From Defluviitaleaceae bacterium (GTDB lineage: Bacteria; Bacillota; Clostridia; Lachnospirales; WQUN01), in assembly GCA_009777845.1 (NCBI GenBank), contig WRLD01000018.1, positions 1 through 58,121 of the forward strand: a stretch of 58,121 nucleotides of DNA, in the 5' to 3' direction. A model generated the notes under the pieces. The model saw nothing but the letters and a program-made list of their open reading frames with translations. It was not told where the DNA came from and made no database searches. Shown here piece by piece: positions 7,474-15,046 of the stretch (position 1 is the stretch's first letter; each line of letters begins with the position of its first letter). A program made the translations under genes and the position numbers.

Positions 7474-8181
7474 ATGAGGAAAACATATATTGCACTCCCG
7501 AAAACAATGCGGCTTTTACCGCGCTTCTATGAGGTGTTCAAGAAGGCGGGGTTTGCTTCCGCTACCCTAGAGCAGTCCATTGCCCAAAAAAATCAAAAGC
7601 AGCTCGAATATGAAAGCGACTGCGGGCAAGTGGCGTACCTGTTGGTAAACAACATGGATATACCACAATACGTGGACAGAAACTGGGCGGAAATAGGCTT
7701 TACTGCGTTTGATTGCTACCGCGAATACGAGCTTTACAGCACCAAGGGCGGCCACGCCATGCGCGGCGACAACTTTATCACAAATTTACTGCCGGACTAC
7801 GGGCTTTGCAGCATGGCTCGTTTTTGTGTAGCGGGCTTGCCGAAAAATAAGGAAACGTACGAAAAATGCAAAAACAGTGACGAAAAGGTACTTACGGTAG
7901 GCACGTTTTATCCTGCCATTACCGAGCATTATTTCAAACGGCAGGGCATACTCGCCGATATTATCAAAATAGCGGGTTCTAGCGAGCTTTTGCCGTCACA
8001 CTGCGATGTGGACGTTATTTTTGATATAGTGGAAACAGGGACGGCGCTAGTAGAAAATGGGCTTATTATCTACGAGGAAGCCATGCCGATTACCACAAAA
8101 ATACTGGTAAGCAAGGCGGCGTTAAAATACGACGAGAATATATCAAGCATGATTGAGAGGCTAAGAAATGCGCCTAAGTAA
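7474..8181 (+). CDS. hisG: ATP phosphoribosyltransferase, short form
   Basis: First enzyme of histidine synthesis, joining ATP and PRPP. The 235-residue length indicates the short form that needs the regulatory subunit HisZ, but no hisZ is next to it or elsewhere in the window. Family features are ALPKTMRLLPRF at the start, NMDIPQYVDRNWAEIGF near residue 59, and the PRPP-binding-like VIFDIVETGTALVENGLI near 178. An in-frame TAA just upstream fixes the N-terminus near the ATG at 7474. No ribosome binding site precedes it. The stop at 8181 is directly followed by a family A repeat, and hisD begins 14 bases before the hisG end. Confidence 0.93.
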   Translation: MRKTYIALPKTMRLLPRFYEVFKKAGFASATLEQSIAQKNQKQLEYESDCGQVAYLLVNNMDIPQYVDRNWAEIGFTAFDCYREYELYSTKGGHAMRGDNFITNLLPDYGLCSMARFCVAGLPKNKETYEKCKNSDEKVLTVGTFYPAITEHYFKRQGILADIIKIAGSSELLPSHCDVDVIFDIVETGTALVENGLIIYEEAMPITTKILVSKAALKYDENISSMIERLRNAPK

Positions 8182-9469
8182 GGGGGCATTGCCCCGATTC
8201 TCCGACTGTTCCGTGGTGGGAATGTCGCCTCGAAGCCTTGACGGTGTCCTAGCACGCAAAAAAGCCCCGAGCAGTAATTTAACCGCCGACGTACAAGCAA
8301 TTATCAACGATGTACGCGAAAACGGCGACAAAGCCCTATTCCGCTACGCCGAAAAATTTGACGGCTTCAAAGAACAAGCCCTAGCCGTAACTCCGCAAGA
8401 ATACAACGCGGCAACCATTGACCCCGAGTACCAAAGAATACTCGAACGCACCGCCGAACGAATCGCGGACTTTCACAAGAATCAAATAGAAAAGTCGTGG
8501 AGCGTGTTTAAAGAGGACGGCGTAATAATGGGGCAAATGGTACGTCCGCTAGAACGCGTAGCCGTTTATGTGCCAGGCGGTACCGCCGTTTTGGTGTCGT
8601 CACTATTGATGTGCGCCGTACCTGCTCAGTTGGCTGGAGTAAAGGAAATCTTCATTCTCACGCCTGTGAAAGAGGACGGCAAGGTGTCCGACAAGATTTT
8701 GCAGGCGGCGGCGGTTTGCGGCATTACGGAAATTTACAAGGTAGGCGGAGTACACGGCATAGCCGCCGCCGCATACGGCACGGAAAGCATAGCCAAGGCG
8801 GACAAAATAGTCGGGCCGGGCAATTCCTATGTAGCCGCCGCCAAACGCCTTGTTTACGGCGATGTGGATATAGACATGGTGGCTGGGCCGTCCGATGTGC
8901 TAATCATAGCGGACGAAACAGCCAACCCAAAATATGTAGCGGCAGACCTGCTAAGCCAAGCGGAACACGGCGCGGATTCTAGCTCCATTCTAGTGACTAC
9001 CAGTGAAAGGCTAATAACCGAAACAGAGGCCGAAATAGAACGACAAATGTCGTACCTAAAGCGTACCGATTATATACAAAAATCGCTAACCGATTACGGC
9101 GCGGCGGTGCTTGTCGAAAGCCTACAGCAAGCCTTTGACATAGCCAACGAAATCGCGCCCGAGCATTTGGAAATACTAACCGCCGACCCTCTCTCGCATC
9201 TGCCTAAGGTAAAAAACGCAGGCTCTATTTTCCTAGGCGAAAACACGCCCGAGCCGCTTGGCGACTACATGAGCGGCACAAACCATGTTTTGCCTACGGA
9301 CGGTACGGCTAGGTTTTATTCGGGGCTTGGTGTATATAGCTTTGTCAAATACAGCTCGTACTCGTATTATCCGCGTGAGGCGTTAGCGGAATTACAGGAC
9401 GATGTAATAGCCTTTGCGTTGTCGGAGGAGCTTGACGCACACGCAAATTCAGTAAGCGTACGTTTTTAG
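8168..9469 (+). CDS. hisD: Histidinol dehydrogenase with repeat-encoded N-terminus
   Basis: Zinc- and NAD-dependent enzyme converting histidinol to histidine. The 433 residues carry VPGGTAVLVSSLLMCAVPAQ near 138, GPGNSYVAAAKRLVYG near 217, the metal-site segments SQAEHGAD and EIAPEHLEI, and GDYMSGTNHVLPT. The start (ATG 8168) overlaps hisG and has GAGAGG 6 bases upstream. Residues 5-25 (GALPRFSDC...SPRSLD) are encoded by the family A element and do not resemble the usual HisD N-terminus; homology resumes around ADVQAIINDVRENGD. An internal ATG at 8223 in the repeat is an alternative start. The stop codon is directly followed by another A-type hairpin. Confidence 0.95.
   Translation: MRLSKGALPRFSDCSVVGMSPRSLDGVLARKKAPSSNLTADVQAIINDVRENGDKALFRYAEKFDGFKEQALAVTPQEYNAATIDPEYQRILERTAERIADFHKNQIEKSWSVFKEDGVIMGQMVRPLERVAVYVPGGTAVLVSSLLMCAVPAQLAGVKEIFILTPVKEDGKVSDKILQAAAVCGITEIYKVGGVHGIAAAAYGTESIAKADKIVGPGNSYVAAAKRLVYGDVDIDMVAGPSDVLIIADETANPKYVAADLLSQAEHGADSSSILVTTSERLITETEAEIERQMSYLKRTDYIQKSLTDYGAAVLVESLQQAFDIANEIAPEHLEILTADPLSHLPKVKNAGSIFLGENTPEPLGDYMSGTNHVLPTDGTARFYSGLGVYSFVKYSSYSYYPREALAELQDDVIAFALSEELDAHANSVSVRF
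8182..8242 (+). repeat. Family A element at the hisG/hisD junction, translated in hisD
   Basis: Begins at the base after the hisG stop with GGGGGCATTGCCCC, then TCCGACTG and GTGGTGGGAATGTCGCCTCGAAGCCTTGAC. The T-tract seen in other copies (CCCCTTTTC) reads CCCCGATTC here, so terminator potential is reduced inside the operon. It is read through in the hisD frame. Confidence 0.85.
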
Positions 9470-9960
9470 GTGGCTTCGCCACTTGTGACTACGATATACT
9501 GTAGTGGGAATATCGTCACGCAGAGTAGTGGCTTCGCCACTTGTAACTACGATATACTGTATTGGGAATATCGTCACGCAGAGTAGTGGCTTCGCCACTT
9601 GCAATTACGATATACTGTAGTGGGAATATCGTCACGCAGAGTAGACACAAGGTTTTTGTAGGGGACGGATTTATCCGTCCCGAGGTATGCACGCTCGTCA
9701 ATTTGGGGGTGGCTTCGCCACTTGTAACTACGATATACTGTATTGGGAATATCGTCACGCAGAGTAGACACAAGGTTTTTGTAGGGGACGGATTTATCCG
9801 TCCCGAGGTATGCACGCTCGTCAATTTGGGGGTGGCTTCGCCACTTGTAACTACGATATACTGTAGTGGGAATATCGTCACGCAGAGTAGACACAAGGTT
9901 TTTGTAGGGGACGGATTTATCCGTCCCGACCCCCGCACGTTGGTCGATTTGGGGCAGGTT
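9470..9960 (+). repeat. Tandem array of A-type and B-type repeats after hisD
   Basis: Five copies of a 58-bp unit (GTGGCTTCGCCAC hairpin, then ACTACGATATACTGTA, then TGGGAATATCGTCACGCAG) start at 9470, 9528, 9586, 9709 and 9832. The first three are head to tail. The last three are each followed by a half family B hairpin, giving a 123-bp composite period. The array starts at the base after the hisD stop. Long frames through it on both strands only reflect the periodicity. Confidence 0.85.
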
Positions 9961-10029
9961 ATGTCCCATCAATTTTGTACGTGCAAACCTCGGGGGCAGG
10001 GTGGTACGTAGGTGGGGCGGATAACGTGG

Positions 10030-10063
10030 CAACCTCGGGGCGGGTAAACCCGCCCCCTACAAA
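10030..10063. repeat. Family B half element
   Basis: CAACCTCGGGGCGGGTAAACCCGCCCCC with a closing TAC. The palindrome is GGGGCGGGT...ACCCGCCCC, a paired variant of the standard GGACGGAT hairpin. Confidence 0.65.
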
Positions 10064-10068
10064 AAACC

Positions 10069-10096
10069 TTGCAGGCTGGTAATTATCACCTAAAAT
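10069..10096 (+). promoter_or_regulatory. Possible internal promoter for hisC
   Basis: TTGCAG (10069-10074), a 16-base spacer, and TAAAAT (10091-10096). It lies after the repeat array and 30 bases before the hisC initiation region, where it could restore transcription downstream of the many hairpins. Confidence 0.4.
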
Positions 10097-10114
10097 CAAA
10101 TTTCTTATAAAACA

Positions 10115-10146
10115 AAGGTGGTGGGAATATCGTCACGCAGAATAGT
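10115..10146 (+). repeat. Partial family A tail overlapping the hisC start
   Basis: AGGTGGTGGGAATATCGTCACGC followed by AGAATAG matches the 3' half of the A elements in the array just upstream. It ends where the homology-supported HisC N-terminus begins and appears to have replaced the normal ATG. Confidence 0.65.
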
Positions 10147-11184
10147 TTTTTATCGAATAAGGCAAGCAACCTAACGCCATATACCGCAGGCATACAACCA
10201 CGCGAATCAAACTGGATTAAGCTAAACACAAACGAAAACCCCTACCCCCCCTCGCCTAAGGTAAACGCAGTCTTACAAGCCGCCGACACCGCAAGACTAC
10301 GCCTATACCCAGACGGCGACAGTAGCCTATTATGCGGTGCTATTTCCTCCGTGCTAGGCGTATCCGCCGAAAATATTTTTTGCGGAAACAGCTCCGACGA
10401 GGTTTTGGCGTTAGCGTTCCAAGCGTTTTACAGCGGCAAGACCAATATCATTACACCGGATATTTCTTACGGCTTTTACCCTGTATGGGGCGAAATGTAT
10501 GACGTGGGGCTTACCTTCGCTCCGCTAAGGCAGGATTTCACCATAGACGTAAGCGATTACGCCAATTCCAACGGTGTAATTATCGCCAACCCAAACGCGC
10601 CTACGTCCATTGCGTTGGACATCTGCGACATAGAAAAAATCTTACAGCAGAATCCGCACGGCGTTGTTTTGGTGGACGAGGCGTATATCGCCTTTTCGCA
10701 TACGGAAAGCGCGGTAAGGCTGTGTAATTCCTACAAAAATTTGCTGATTGTGCGTACCTTTTCCAAGTCGCACTCGCTGGCTGGCTTACGCGTGGGCTAC
10801 GCCGTAGGCAGTACCGCGCTTATAGACGGCTTAAAGCGTGTGCGTGACGCGTTCAATTCGTATCCGCTAGGTATGCTCGCACAGCTATGTGCGGCGGCGG
10901 CGATTAGCGACACCGCATATTTGAAAAAAACAACGGAACAAATTATCAAAACACGCAAGTCTACCACTAACGAGCTAAAAAGTCTCGGCTACAAGGTATG
11001 CAATTCGCAAGCGAATTTCATTTTTATGCAAACGCCTAACGCCGCCGCGATGTATAACTCGCTTTTGGAAAATAAAATTTTAGTACGGCACTGGAAAAAG
11101 GAACGCATAGCTAATTTTTTGCGTATTACCATAGGCACACAAGAAGAAATGGAGGAGTTTATAAAATGCGTAAAGCGGCTTTGA
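10129..11184 (+). CDS. hisC: Histidinol-phosphate aminotransferase without a canonical start codon
   Basis: PLP-dependent transamination in histidine synthesis. The sequence is complete from FLSNKASNLTPYTAG through IKLNTNENPYPPSPK, YPDGDSSLLCGA, the NPNAPTS segment, VDEAYIAF and the PLP-lysine segment RTFSKSHSLAGLRVGYA. From the in-frame TAA at 10108 to 10351 there is no ATG, GTG or TTG codon in frame, so calling GTG 10351 would remove about 70 conserved residues. I place the start at ATC 10129 in the repeat tail, which has AAAGGTGG 7 bases upstream; this is an inference. The 3' end overlaps hisB by 19 bases. Confidence 0.8.
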   Translation: MVTQNSFLSNKASNLTPYTAGIQPRESNWIKLNTNENPYPPSPKVNAVLQAADTARLRLYPDGDSSLLCGAISSVLGVSAENIFCGNSSDEVLALAFQAFYSGKTNIITPDISYGFYPVWGEMYDVGLTFAPLRQDFTIDVSDYANSNGVIIANPNAPTSIALDICDIEKILQQNPHGVVLVDEAYIAFSHTESAVRLCNSYKNLLIVRTFSKSHSLAGLRVGYAVGSTALIDGLKRVRDAFNSYPLGMLAQLCAAAAISDTAYLKKTTEQIIKTRKSTTNELKSLGYKVCNSQANFIFMQTPNAAAMYNSLLENKILVRHWKKERIANFLRITIGTQEEMEEFIKCVKRL

Positions 11185-11744
11185 CACGAAACACAAAGGA
11201 AACGTCGATTAACCTAGAAATCAACTTGGATTCAAAAAACCGCAACCAGTTTTTTACCAATGTGGGGTTTTTCGACCATATGTTGGATTCGTTATTGCTT
11301 CGCGCAGGCATTTCCCTACAAATGGAATGTAGCGGCGATTTGCAGACAGGCGAGCATCATTTAGTGGAAGATATTGGCATTTGCTTAGGACAGGCAATTA
11401 AAAACGCGCTAGGCGACAAGGCTGGCATTGCGCGTTACGGAACGGCTTCGCTTCCTATGGACGAAGCGTTGGTGAATTGCGCGTTGGATATTTCTGGGCG
11501 CGGCTTTTTGGTGTTTAACGCAGACATTCCATCGCAGGAATGCGGCGGCTTTGCTACAGAAAACGTGGAGGAATTTCTGCGCGCCTTGGCACACAACGCA
11601 GGAATTACTTTGCATATCAATTTGTTATATGGCAAAAATACACATCACATAATCGAGGCTATTTTTAAGGCGGTAGGTGTCGCCCTCGGGCAAGCGTTAA
11701 AAGTAAGCGGAACGGAAATTCCCTCTACGAAAGGGCTGTTGTAG
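11166..11744 (+). CDS. hisB: Imidazoleglycerol-phosphate dehydratase
   Basis: Manganese enzyme of histidine synthesis; monofunctional (192 residues, no phosphatase domain). Family motifs: NVGFFDHMLDSLLLRAG near 37, EHHLVEDIGICLGQA near 64 and the second metal motif THHIIEAIFKAVG near 158. It overlaps hisC by 19 bases and is followed after 2 bases by hisA. In many bacteria hisH lies between hisB and hisA; there is no room for it here. Confidence 0.96.
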   Translation: MRKAALTRNTKETSINLEINLDSKNRNQFFTNVGFFDHMLDSLLLRAGISLQMECSGDLQTGEHHLVEDIGICLGQAIKNALGDKAGIARYGTASLPMDEALVNCALDISGRGFLVFNADIPSQECGGFATENVEEFLRALAHNAGITLHINLLYGKNTHHIIEAIFKAVGVALGQALKVSGTEIPSTKGLL

Positions 11745-11746
11745 TT

Positions 11747-12451
11747 ATGGTTATTATTCCTGCAATAGATTTACAGGACGGTCAAGCGGTACGCCTAGTA
11801 CAGGGCGATTACGGCAAAAAGACCGTGTACAACCCCGACCCCATAAAGGTAGCGGTAAAATTTGAGGAAATGGGCGCAAAATATCTGCATGTGGTAGACC
11901 TAGACGGCGCGAAGGACGGCAACACCGCCAACATTGAAACAATAAGAAAAATACGCGAGGCGATTAAAATTCCTATGCAGTTAGGCGGCGGCATACGTAC
12001 CGCCGAAACAGTGGCAAGATACCTAGACGACATAGGCATAAACCGCGTAATTCTAGGGACGGTGGCTATTTCCAACCCTGACTTTGTGTCGCGTATGCTC
12101 GCCAAGCACGGCGAGGAAAAAATAGTAGTCGGCGTGGACGTGCGAAAGGGCATGGTGGCTACGGCTGGCTGGCTTTCCGACAGCAGACGCGATTATTTAG
12201 AATTTATAGAAACATTAAAAGAAAAGGGCGTAAAATACCTAGTAGTCACCGATATTTCCCGTGACGGCACGCTTACCTCGCCCAACTGGGAACTGTACAA
12301 AAAAATAGAGGGAATAAATGTCGTTATTTCCGGCGGCGTTTCCAGCGAAGACCATCTACGCAAGGCGCGCGATTATTACGGAATAATAGTAGGCAAGGCA
12401 TTTTACGAGGGAAAGGTTGACCTAAAGAGATGCTTTCTAACAATGCAATAG
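11747..12451 (+). CDS. hisA: ProFAR isomerase (phosphoribosylformimino AICAR-P isomerase)
   Basis: TIM-barrel isomerase of histidine synthesis. The 234 residues begin [20 protein letters not shown], with the N-terminal PAIDL aspartate and the second-half TDISRDGTL aspartate that serve catalysis, and phosphate loops LGGGIR and ISGGVSS. The PAIDL...QGDY start marks it as HisA rather than HisF. It is 2 bases after hisB and overlaps hisIE by 22 bases. Confidence 0.95.
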   Translation: MVIIPAIDLQDGQAVRLVQGDYGKKTVYNPDPIKVAVKFEEMGAKYLHVVDLDGAKDGNTANIETIRKIREAIKIPMQLGGGIRTAETVARYLDDIGINRVILGTVAISNPDFVSRMLAKHGEEKIVVGVDVRKGMVATAGWLSDSRRDYLEFIETLKEKGVKYLVVTDISRDGTLTSPNWELYKKIEGINVVISGGVSSEDHLRKARDYYGIIVGKAFYEGKVDLKRCFLTMQ

Positions 12452-13041
12452 ATTCCATAAAATGGAACTCGGACGGGCTTATGCCTGCCATTGTGCAGGA
12501 TTATTACACTGGCAGTGTGCTAATGCTCGCTTATGTAAACCGCGAAAGTCTAGCGTTTATGCTAGAAAAAGGCGAAACGTGCTTTTGGTCGCGTTCTCGC
12601 AACCAGCTTTGGCACAAGGGCGCGACATCTGGCAACGTGCAGAAAATAAAGCATATGGCGTTGGACTGCGACAACGATACCTTGCTTGTCCAAGCGGTGC
12701 AAATAGGCGGCGGCGCGTGCCACACAGGAGATTATACTTGCTTTGGCAATGTTGACAAGGGTGCGTTCAATATCGTCAAGCGCGACTTTGATGTAATAAA
12801 AGACCGCGCCGCAAACCCCAAGGACGGCTCGTATACAAACTACTTGCTCAGTAAGGGCGTAGACAAAATCTGTAAAAAGGTAGGCGAGGAAGCCGCCGAG
12901 GTAATAATCGCCGCGAAGAACAAGAACGCGGAGCAAATAACGGAAGAAATAGCGGACTTGACGTACCATGTGCTTGTGCTTATGTGTGAGAGCGGGGTTT
13001 TGGTGGAAGATGTTTTGAGGGTTTTAAAGCAAAGGAGCTGA
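12430..13041 (+). CDS. hisIE: Bifunctional phosphoribosyl-AMP cyclohydrolase / phosphoribosyl-ATP pyrophosphatase
   Basis: Catalyses steps 2 and 3 of histidine synthesis. Residues 1-110 are HisI, with [19 protein letters not shown], a DCDNDTLL metal segment and the CHTGDYTCF cysteines. Residues about 115-203 are HisE, with [19 protein letters not shown] and [10 protein letters not shown]. Starts inside the end of hisA, indicating translational coupling. hisF, usually between hisA and hisIE, is missing here. Confidence 0.96.
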   Translation: MLSNNAIDSIKWNSDGLMPAIVQDYYTGSVLMLAYVNRESLAFMLEKGETCFWSRSRNQLWHKGATSGNVQKIKHMALDCDNDTLLVQAVQIGGGACHTGDYTCFGNVDKGAFNIVKRDFDVIKDRAANPKDGSYTNYLLSKGVDKICKKVGEEAAEVIIAAKNKNAEQITEEIADLTYHVLVLMCESGVLVEDVLRVLKQRS

Positions 13042-13047
13042 TAGGCT

Positions 13048-14040
13048 TTGCCTGTAAATTTACCTGCCGAGCTTCCTGCCGTAAAAACGCTTAGAGAAGA
13101 AAACGTGTTTGTTATGACGGAAAAACAAGCGCGTTTGCAGGATATTCGACCGCTTAAAATAGGCATTGTAAACCTAATGCCCACAAAAATAGAAACGGAA
13201 ACTCAGCTTTTGCGTATGCTGTCCAACACGCCGCTGCAAGTTGAGGTTATTTTGCTGCAAATGCGTTCCCATGTACCCAAAAACACGTCCAAGGAGCATA
13301 TAGACGCTTTTTACCAAACCTTTGACGATATAAAAAACGAGATGTTCGACGGGCTAATTATCACAGGCGCGCCAGTGGAGCTGATGGAATTTGAAAACGT
13401 GAACTACTGGGGCGAGCTGTGCGAAATAATGGAATGGTCAAAGACAAATGTGTACAGCACAATGCACATTTGCTGGGGCGCCCAAGCAGGGCTTTTTTAT
13501 CATTACGGCATAAAAAAATACGAGCTGCCCGAAAAGCTGTCGGGCGTATATTTGCACAACGTGCTGCTGCCCACATGCCGACTTACGCGCGGCTTTGACG
13601 ACCCCTTTCTTGCGCCCCATTCCCGATACACCGACGTACGCGCCGAGGATATTGCCAAGGCTGGGCTTGTGGTGGTGTCCACTTCCCAAGAAGCAGGCTT
13701 ATACATCGCCGCCAGCAAGAGCTTTAGACAAATTTTCGTGACAGGTCACGCCGAATACGACATAAACACACTCAACACCGAGTACCGCCGCGATATAGCA
13801 AAGAACCTGCAAATAAAGCCGCCCATAAACTATTATCCCGACAATAACCCAGACAATCCGCCCGAAATGCGATGGCGGGCGCACGCGCATTTATTGTTTG
13901 CGAATTGGCTAAATTATCATGTGTATCAGGAAACGCCGTATGACTTTGGGGCATTGCCCCTTTTCTCCGACTGCCATATGGTGGGAATATCGCCTCGAAG
14001 CCTTGACAGACGTGACTTGAAAGCCAAAAAGGAGCATTGA
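13048..14040 (+). CDS. metA: Homoserine O-acyltransferase (MetA type, predicted acetyl-CoA specific) with repeat-encoded C-terminus
   Basis: Acylates homoserine in methionine synthesis. TTG start at 13048, with AAAGGAGC 10 bases upstream. Catalytic Cys142 is in HICWGAQAG and the His/Glu pair in VTGHAEYD. Residue 111 is Glu (TGAPVE), the residue reported to favour acetyl-CoA over succinyl-CoA in this family. The usual protein ends near VYQETPYD at residue about 299. Residues 301-330 are an extension encoded by a family A element ([13 protein letters not shown]...SPRSLD) and following sequence. It sits 6 bases after hisIE, so it may be cotranscribed with the his genes. Confidence 0.95.
   Translation: MPVNLPAELPAVKTLREENVFVMTEKQARLQDIRPLKIGIVNLMPTKIETETQLLRMLSNTPLQVEVILLQMRSHVPKNTSKEHIDAFYQTFDDIKNEMFDGLIITGAPVELMEFENVNYWGELCEIMEWSKTNVYSTMHICWGAQAGLFYHYGIKKYELPEKLSGVYLHNVLLPTCRLTRGFDDPFLAPHSRYTDVRAEDIAKAGLVVVSTSQEAGLYIAASKSFRQIFVTGHAEYDINTLNTEYRRDIAKNLQIKPPINYYPDNNPDNPPEMRWRAHAHLLFANWLNYHVYQETPYDFGALPLFSDCHMVGISPRSLDRRDLKAKKEH
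13948..14007 (+). repeat. Family A element translated as the MetA C-terminus
   Basis: GGGGCATTGCCCC, TTTTCTCCGACTG, ATGGTGGGAATATCGCCTCG, AAGCCTTGAC. In this copy the hairpin loop has ATT where other copies have TAG, so the reading frame stays open. It is read in the same frame as the copy in hisD. Confidence 0.85.
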
Positions 14041-14041
14041 C

Positions 14042-14272
14042 ATGAAATGTATTTCTTGCGGAGCGGATACAGTGGAAAGTACAACCTCTGATGTTACTGA
14101 CTTGCAAAAATCCTTGATTATAATAAGGAACACGCCCTGCCGCAAATGTACGGAATGTAACGAAATTATTTATACTGGTGATGTGGTTAAGCGGCTTGCT
14201 TTGATTGTTAAAAATGTTACGCAGTTTATGAATGAAATCGCGGTGTTTGATTATAGAGATGTGGCGGCGTAG
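14042..14272 (+). CDS. YgiT/MqsA-type zinc-finger protein
   Basis: A 76-residue protein with two CxxC pairs (CISC near residue 3 and CRKC...C near 33-38), the layout of the YgiT-type zinc finger found in MqsA-like antitoxins. The C-terminal half (GDVVKRLALIVKNVTQF) resembles the short linker helix of these proteins; the DNA-binding HTH of full MqsA is absent. AAGGAG lies 7-8 bases before the ATG and it begins one base after metA. No toxin gene (MqsR or DUF4258 type) is adjacent, so an antitoxin role is only an inference. Confidence 0.65.
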   Translation: MKCISCGADTVESTTSDVTDLQKSLIIIRNTPCRKCTECNEIIYTGDVVKRLALIVKNVTQFMNEIAVFDYRDVAA

Positions 14273-14277
14273 TGTTC

Positions 14278-14457
14278 CTTGTAGGGGACGGATTTATCCG
14301 TCCCGAGGTTGCCTCGTTCTGAATTTAGCCACGACAAACGCACGAAGCTAAAATGTGTAAATCAAACACGGATTTAACGGATTTACGCGGATTTTATCTG
14401 GCACGTTTTTTTATCCGCGTAATCCATGTAAATCCGTTAAATCCGAATAATCTTTTT
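14278..14457. repeat. Family B half element and family C repeat
   Basis: 14283-14308 is a B hairpin (GGGACGGATTTATCCGTCCC). 14366-14450 is a C-type inverted repeat (AACACGGATTTAACGGATT ... AATCCGTTAAATCCG). No gene is visible between the zinc-finger ORF and 14655. Confidence 0.7.
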
Positions 14458-14626
14458 GTAGGGGACGGATTTATCCGTCCCGAGGTACGCACGTTCGTCA
14501 ATTCGGGGACGAGCAACGTCCATTAAGCAGGCAGTAAGGTGTTGTCTAAGTGGTTTTCTTAGACAACACCGCACGCCGACCAAAGCAGAGCGAGGTAATC
14601 TCGGGACGGATAAATCCGTCCCCTAC
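14458..14626. repeat. Family B element interrupted by the 59-bp hairpin
   Basis: The ends GTAGGGGACGGATT and AATCCGTCCCCTAC and the interior match the uninterrupted 111-bp copy at 28462-28572, but this copy is 169 bases long. The extra sequence is the 59-bp hairpin at 14525-14583, placed between CGTCCATTA and GCAGAGCGAGG. Confidence 0.8.
14525..14583. repeat. 59-bp hairpin element, copy 1
   Basis: AAGCAGGCAGTAA, a 13-bp stem (GGTGTTGTCTAAG / CTTAGACAACACC) with a TGGTTTT loop, then GCACGCCGACCAA. The second copy at 49444-49502 is identical except for a compensated base pair in the stem (G-C here, A-T there). Confidence 0.8.
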
Positions 14627-14654
14627 AAAAACCTGCATAGCGTGGAGGTATATT

Positions 14655-14720
14655 TTGACAGACGTGTGCAAAATTAAAGAAGCGTGGGGCATGGCGGTGA
14701 AAGAAAAGCATGGTCGATAA
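14655..14720 (+). pseudogene. Internally deleted copy of the 58-aa ORF at 15047
   Basis: Starting at TTG with GGAGG 6 bases upstream, 21 codons read TDVCKIK then EAWGMAVKEKHG. The first part matches the N-terminus of the 58-aa ORF (LDVYKIK) and the rest its C-terminus (EAWGMAVKEKHG); the middle 37 residues are missing. It overlaps the start of the nucleotidyltransferase gene by 11 bases and may couple its translation. Confidence 0.55.
14676..14714 (+). repeat. 39-bp direct repeat, left copy
   Basis: Exactly repeated at 15176-15214, 500 bases downstream. It begins AAAGAAGCGTGGGGC. The pair brackets the MNT nucleotidyltransferase gene. Confidence 0.85.
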
Positions 14721-15027
14721 AACAAGAGCTAAAGAAATAGCACAAAATTACTCCAAAGAAGTCATAAAAGTCCTCAGCCCCGATAAAATAATACTTTTCG
14801 GCTCTTATGCCAACGGAGTACCCCATACGGAAAGCGACATAGACATTGCCGTTTTAGTCAAAGACCTGCACGGCAAGGAATGGTATAACGCGCGTATTCT
14901 TTTGCAAAAAATCATACGCAAAAAAGACTTTTTTGATATAGAACCCCACTTGCTAGACGAAACCCAAGACCCTAGCGGCTTTGCCGAGCATGTAATCAAA
15001 ACAGGCGAGCTTATATATTCGCAGTAA
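14710..15027 (+). CDS. MNT-type minimal nucleotidyltransferase
   Basis: A 105-residue protein of the MNT/KNTase-like nucleotidyltransferase fold. The signature GSYANG...ESDIDIAVLV (residues about 36-55) carries the paired metal-binding aspartates, and FFDIEPHLL near 77 could supply the third acidic residue. In many genomes such proteins act as antitoxins that AMPylate a HEPN RNase; no HEPN gene is adjacent, so that role is unproven. The start overlaps the short decayed ORF upstream; no strong Shine-Dalgarno sequence precedes the ATG. A 39-bp direct repeat flanks it. Confidence 0.8.
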   Translation: MVDKTRAKEIAQNYSKEVIKVLSPDKIILFGSYANGVPHTESDIDIAVLVKDLHGKEWYNARILLQKIIRKKDFFDIEPHLLDETQDPSGFAEHVIKTGELIYSQ

Positions 15028-15046
15028 CATTGATAAGGAGAATATT

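Noticed and set aside
9470..9960. CRISPR array
   Set aside because: Units are contiguous or separated by the same half B element; there are no unique spacers and no cas genes.
9516..10032. Long open frames on both strands through the repeat array
   Set aside because: They consist of the array period translated over and over, have no ribosome binding site and overlap each other; the DNA is explained by repeats.
11747..12451. Reading the TIM-barrel gene as hisF
   Set aside because: The N-terminus PAIDLQDG and QGDY are HisA features, not the HisF type.
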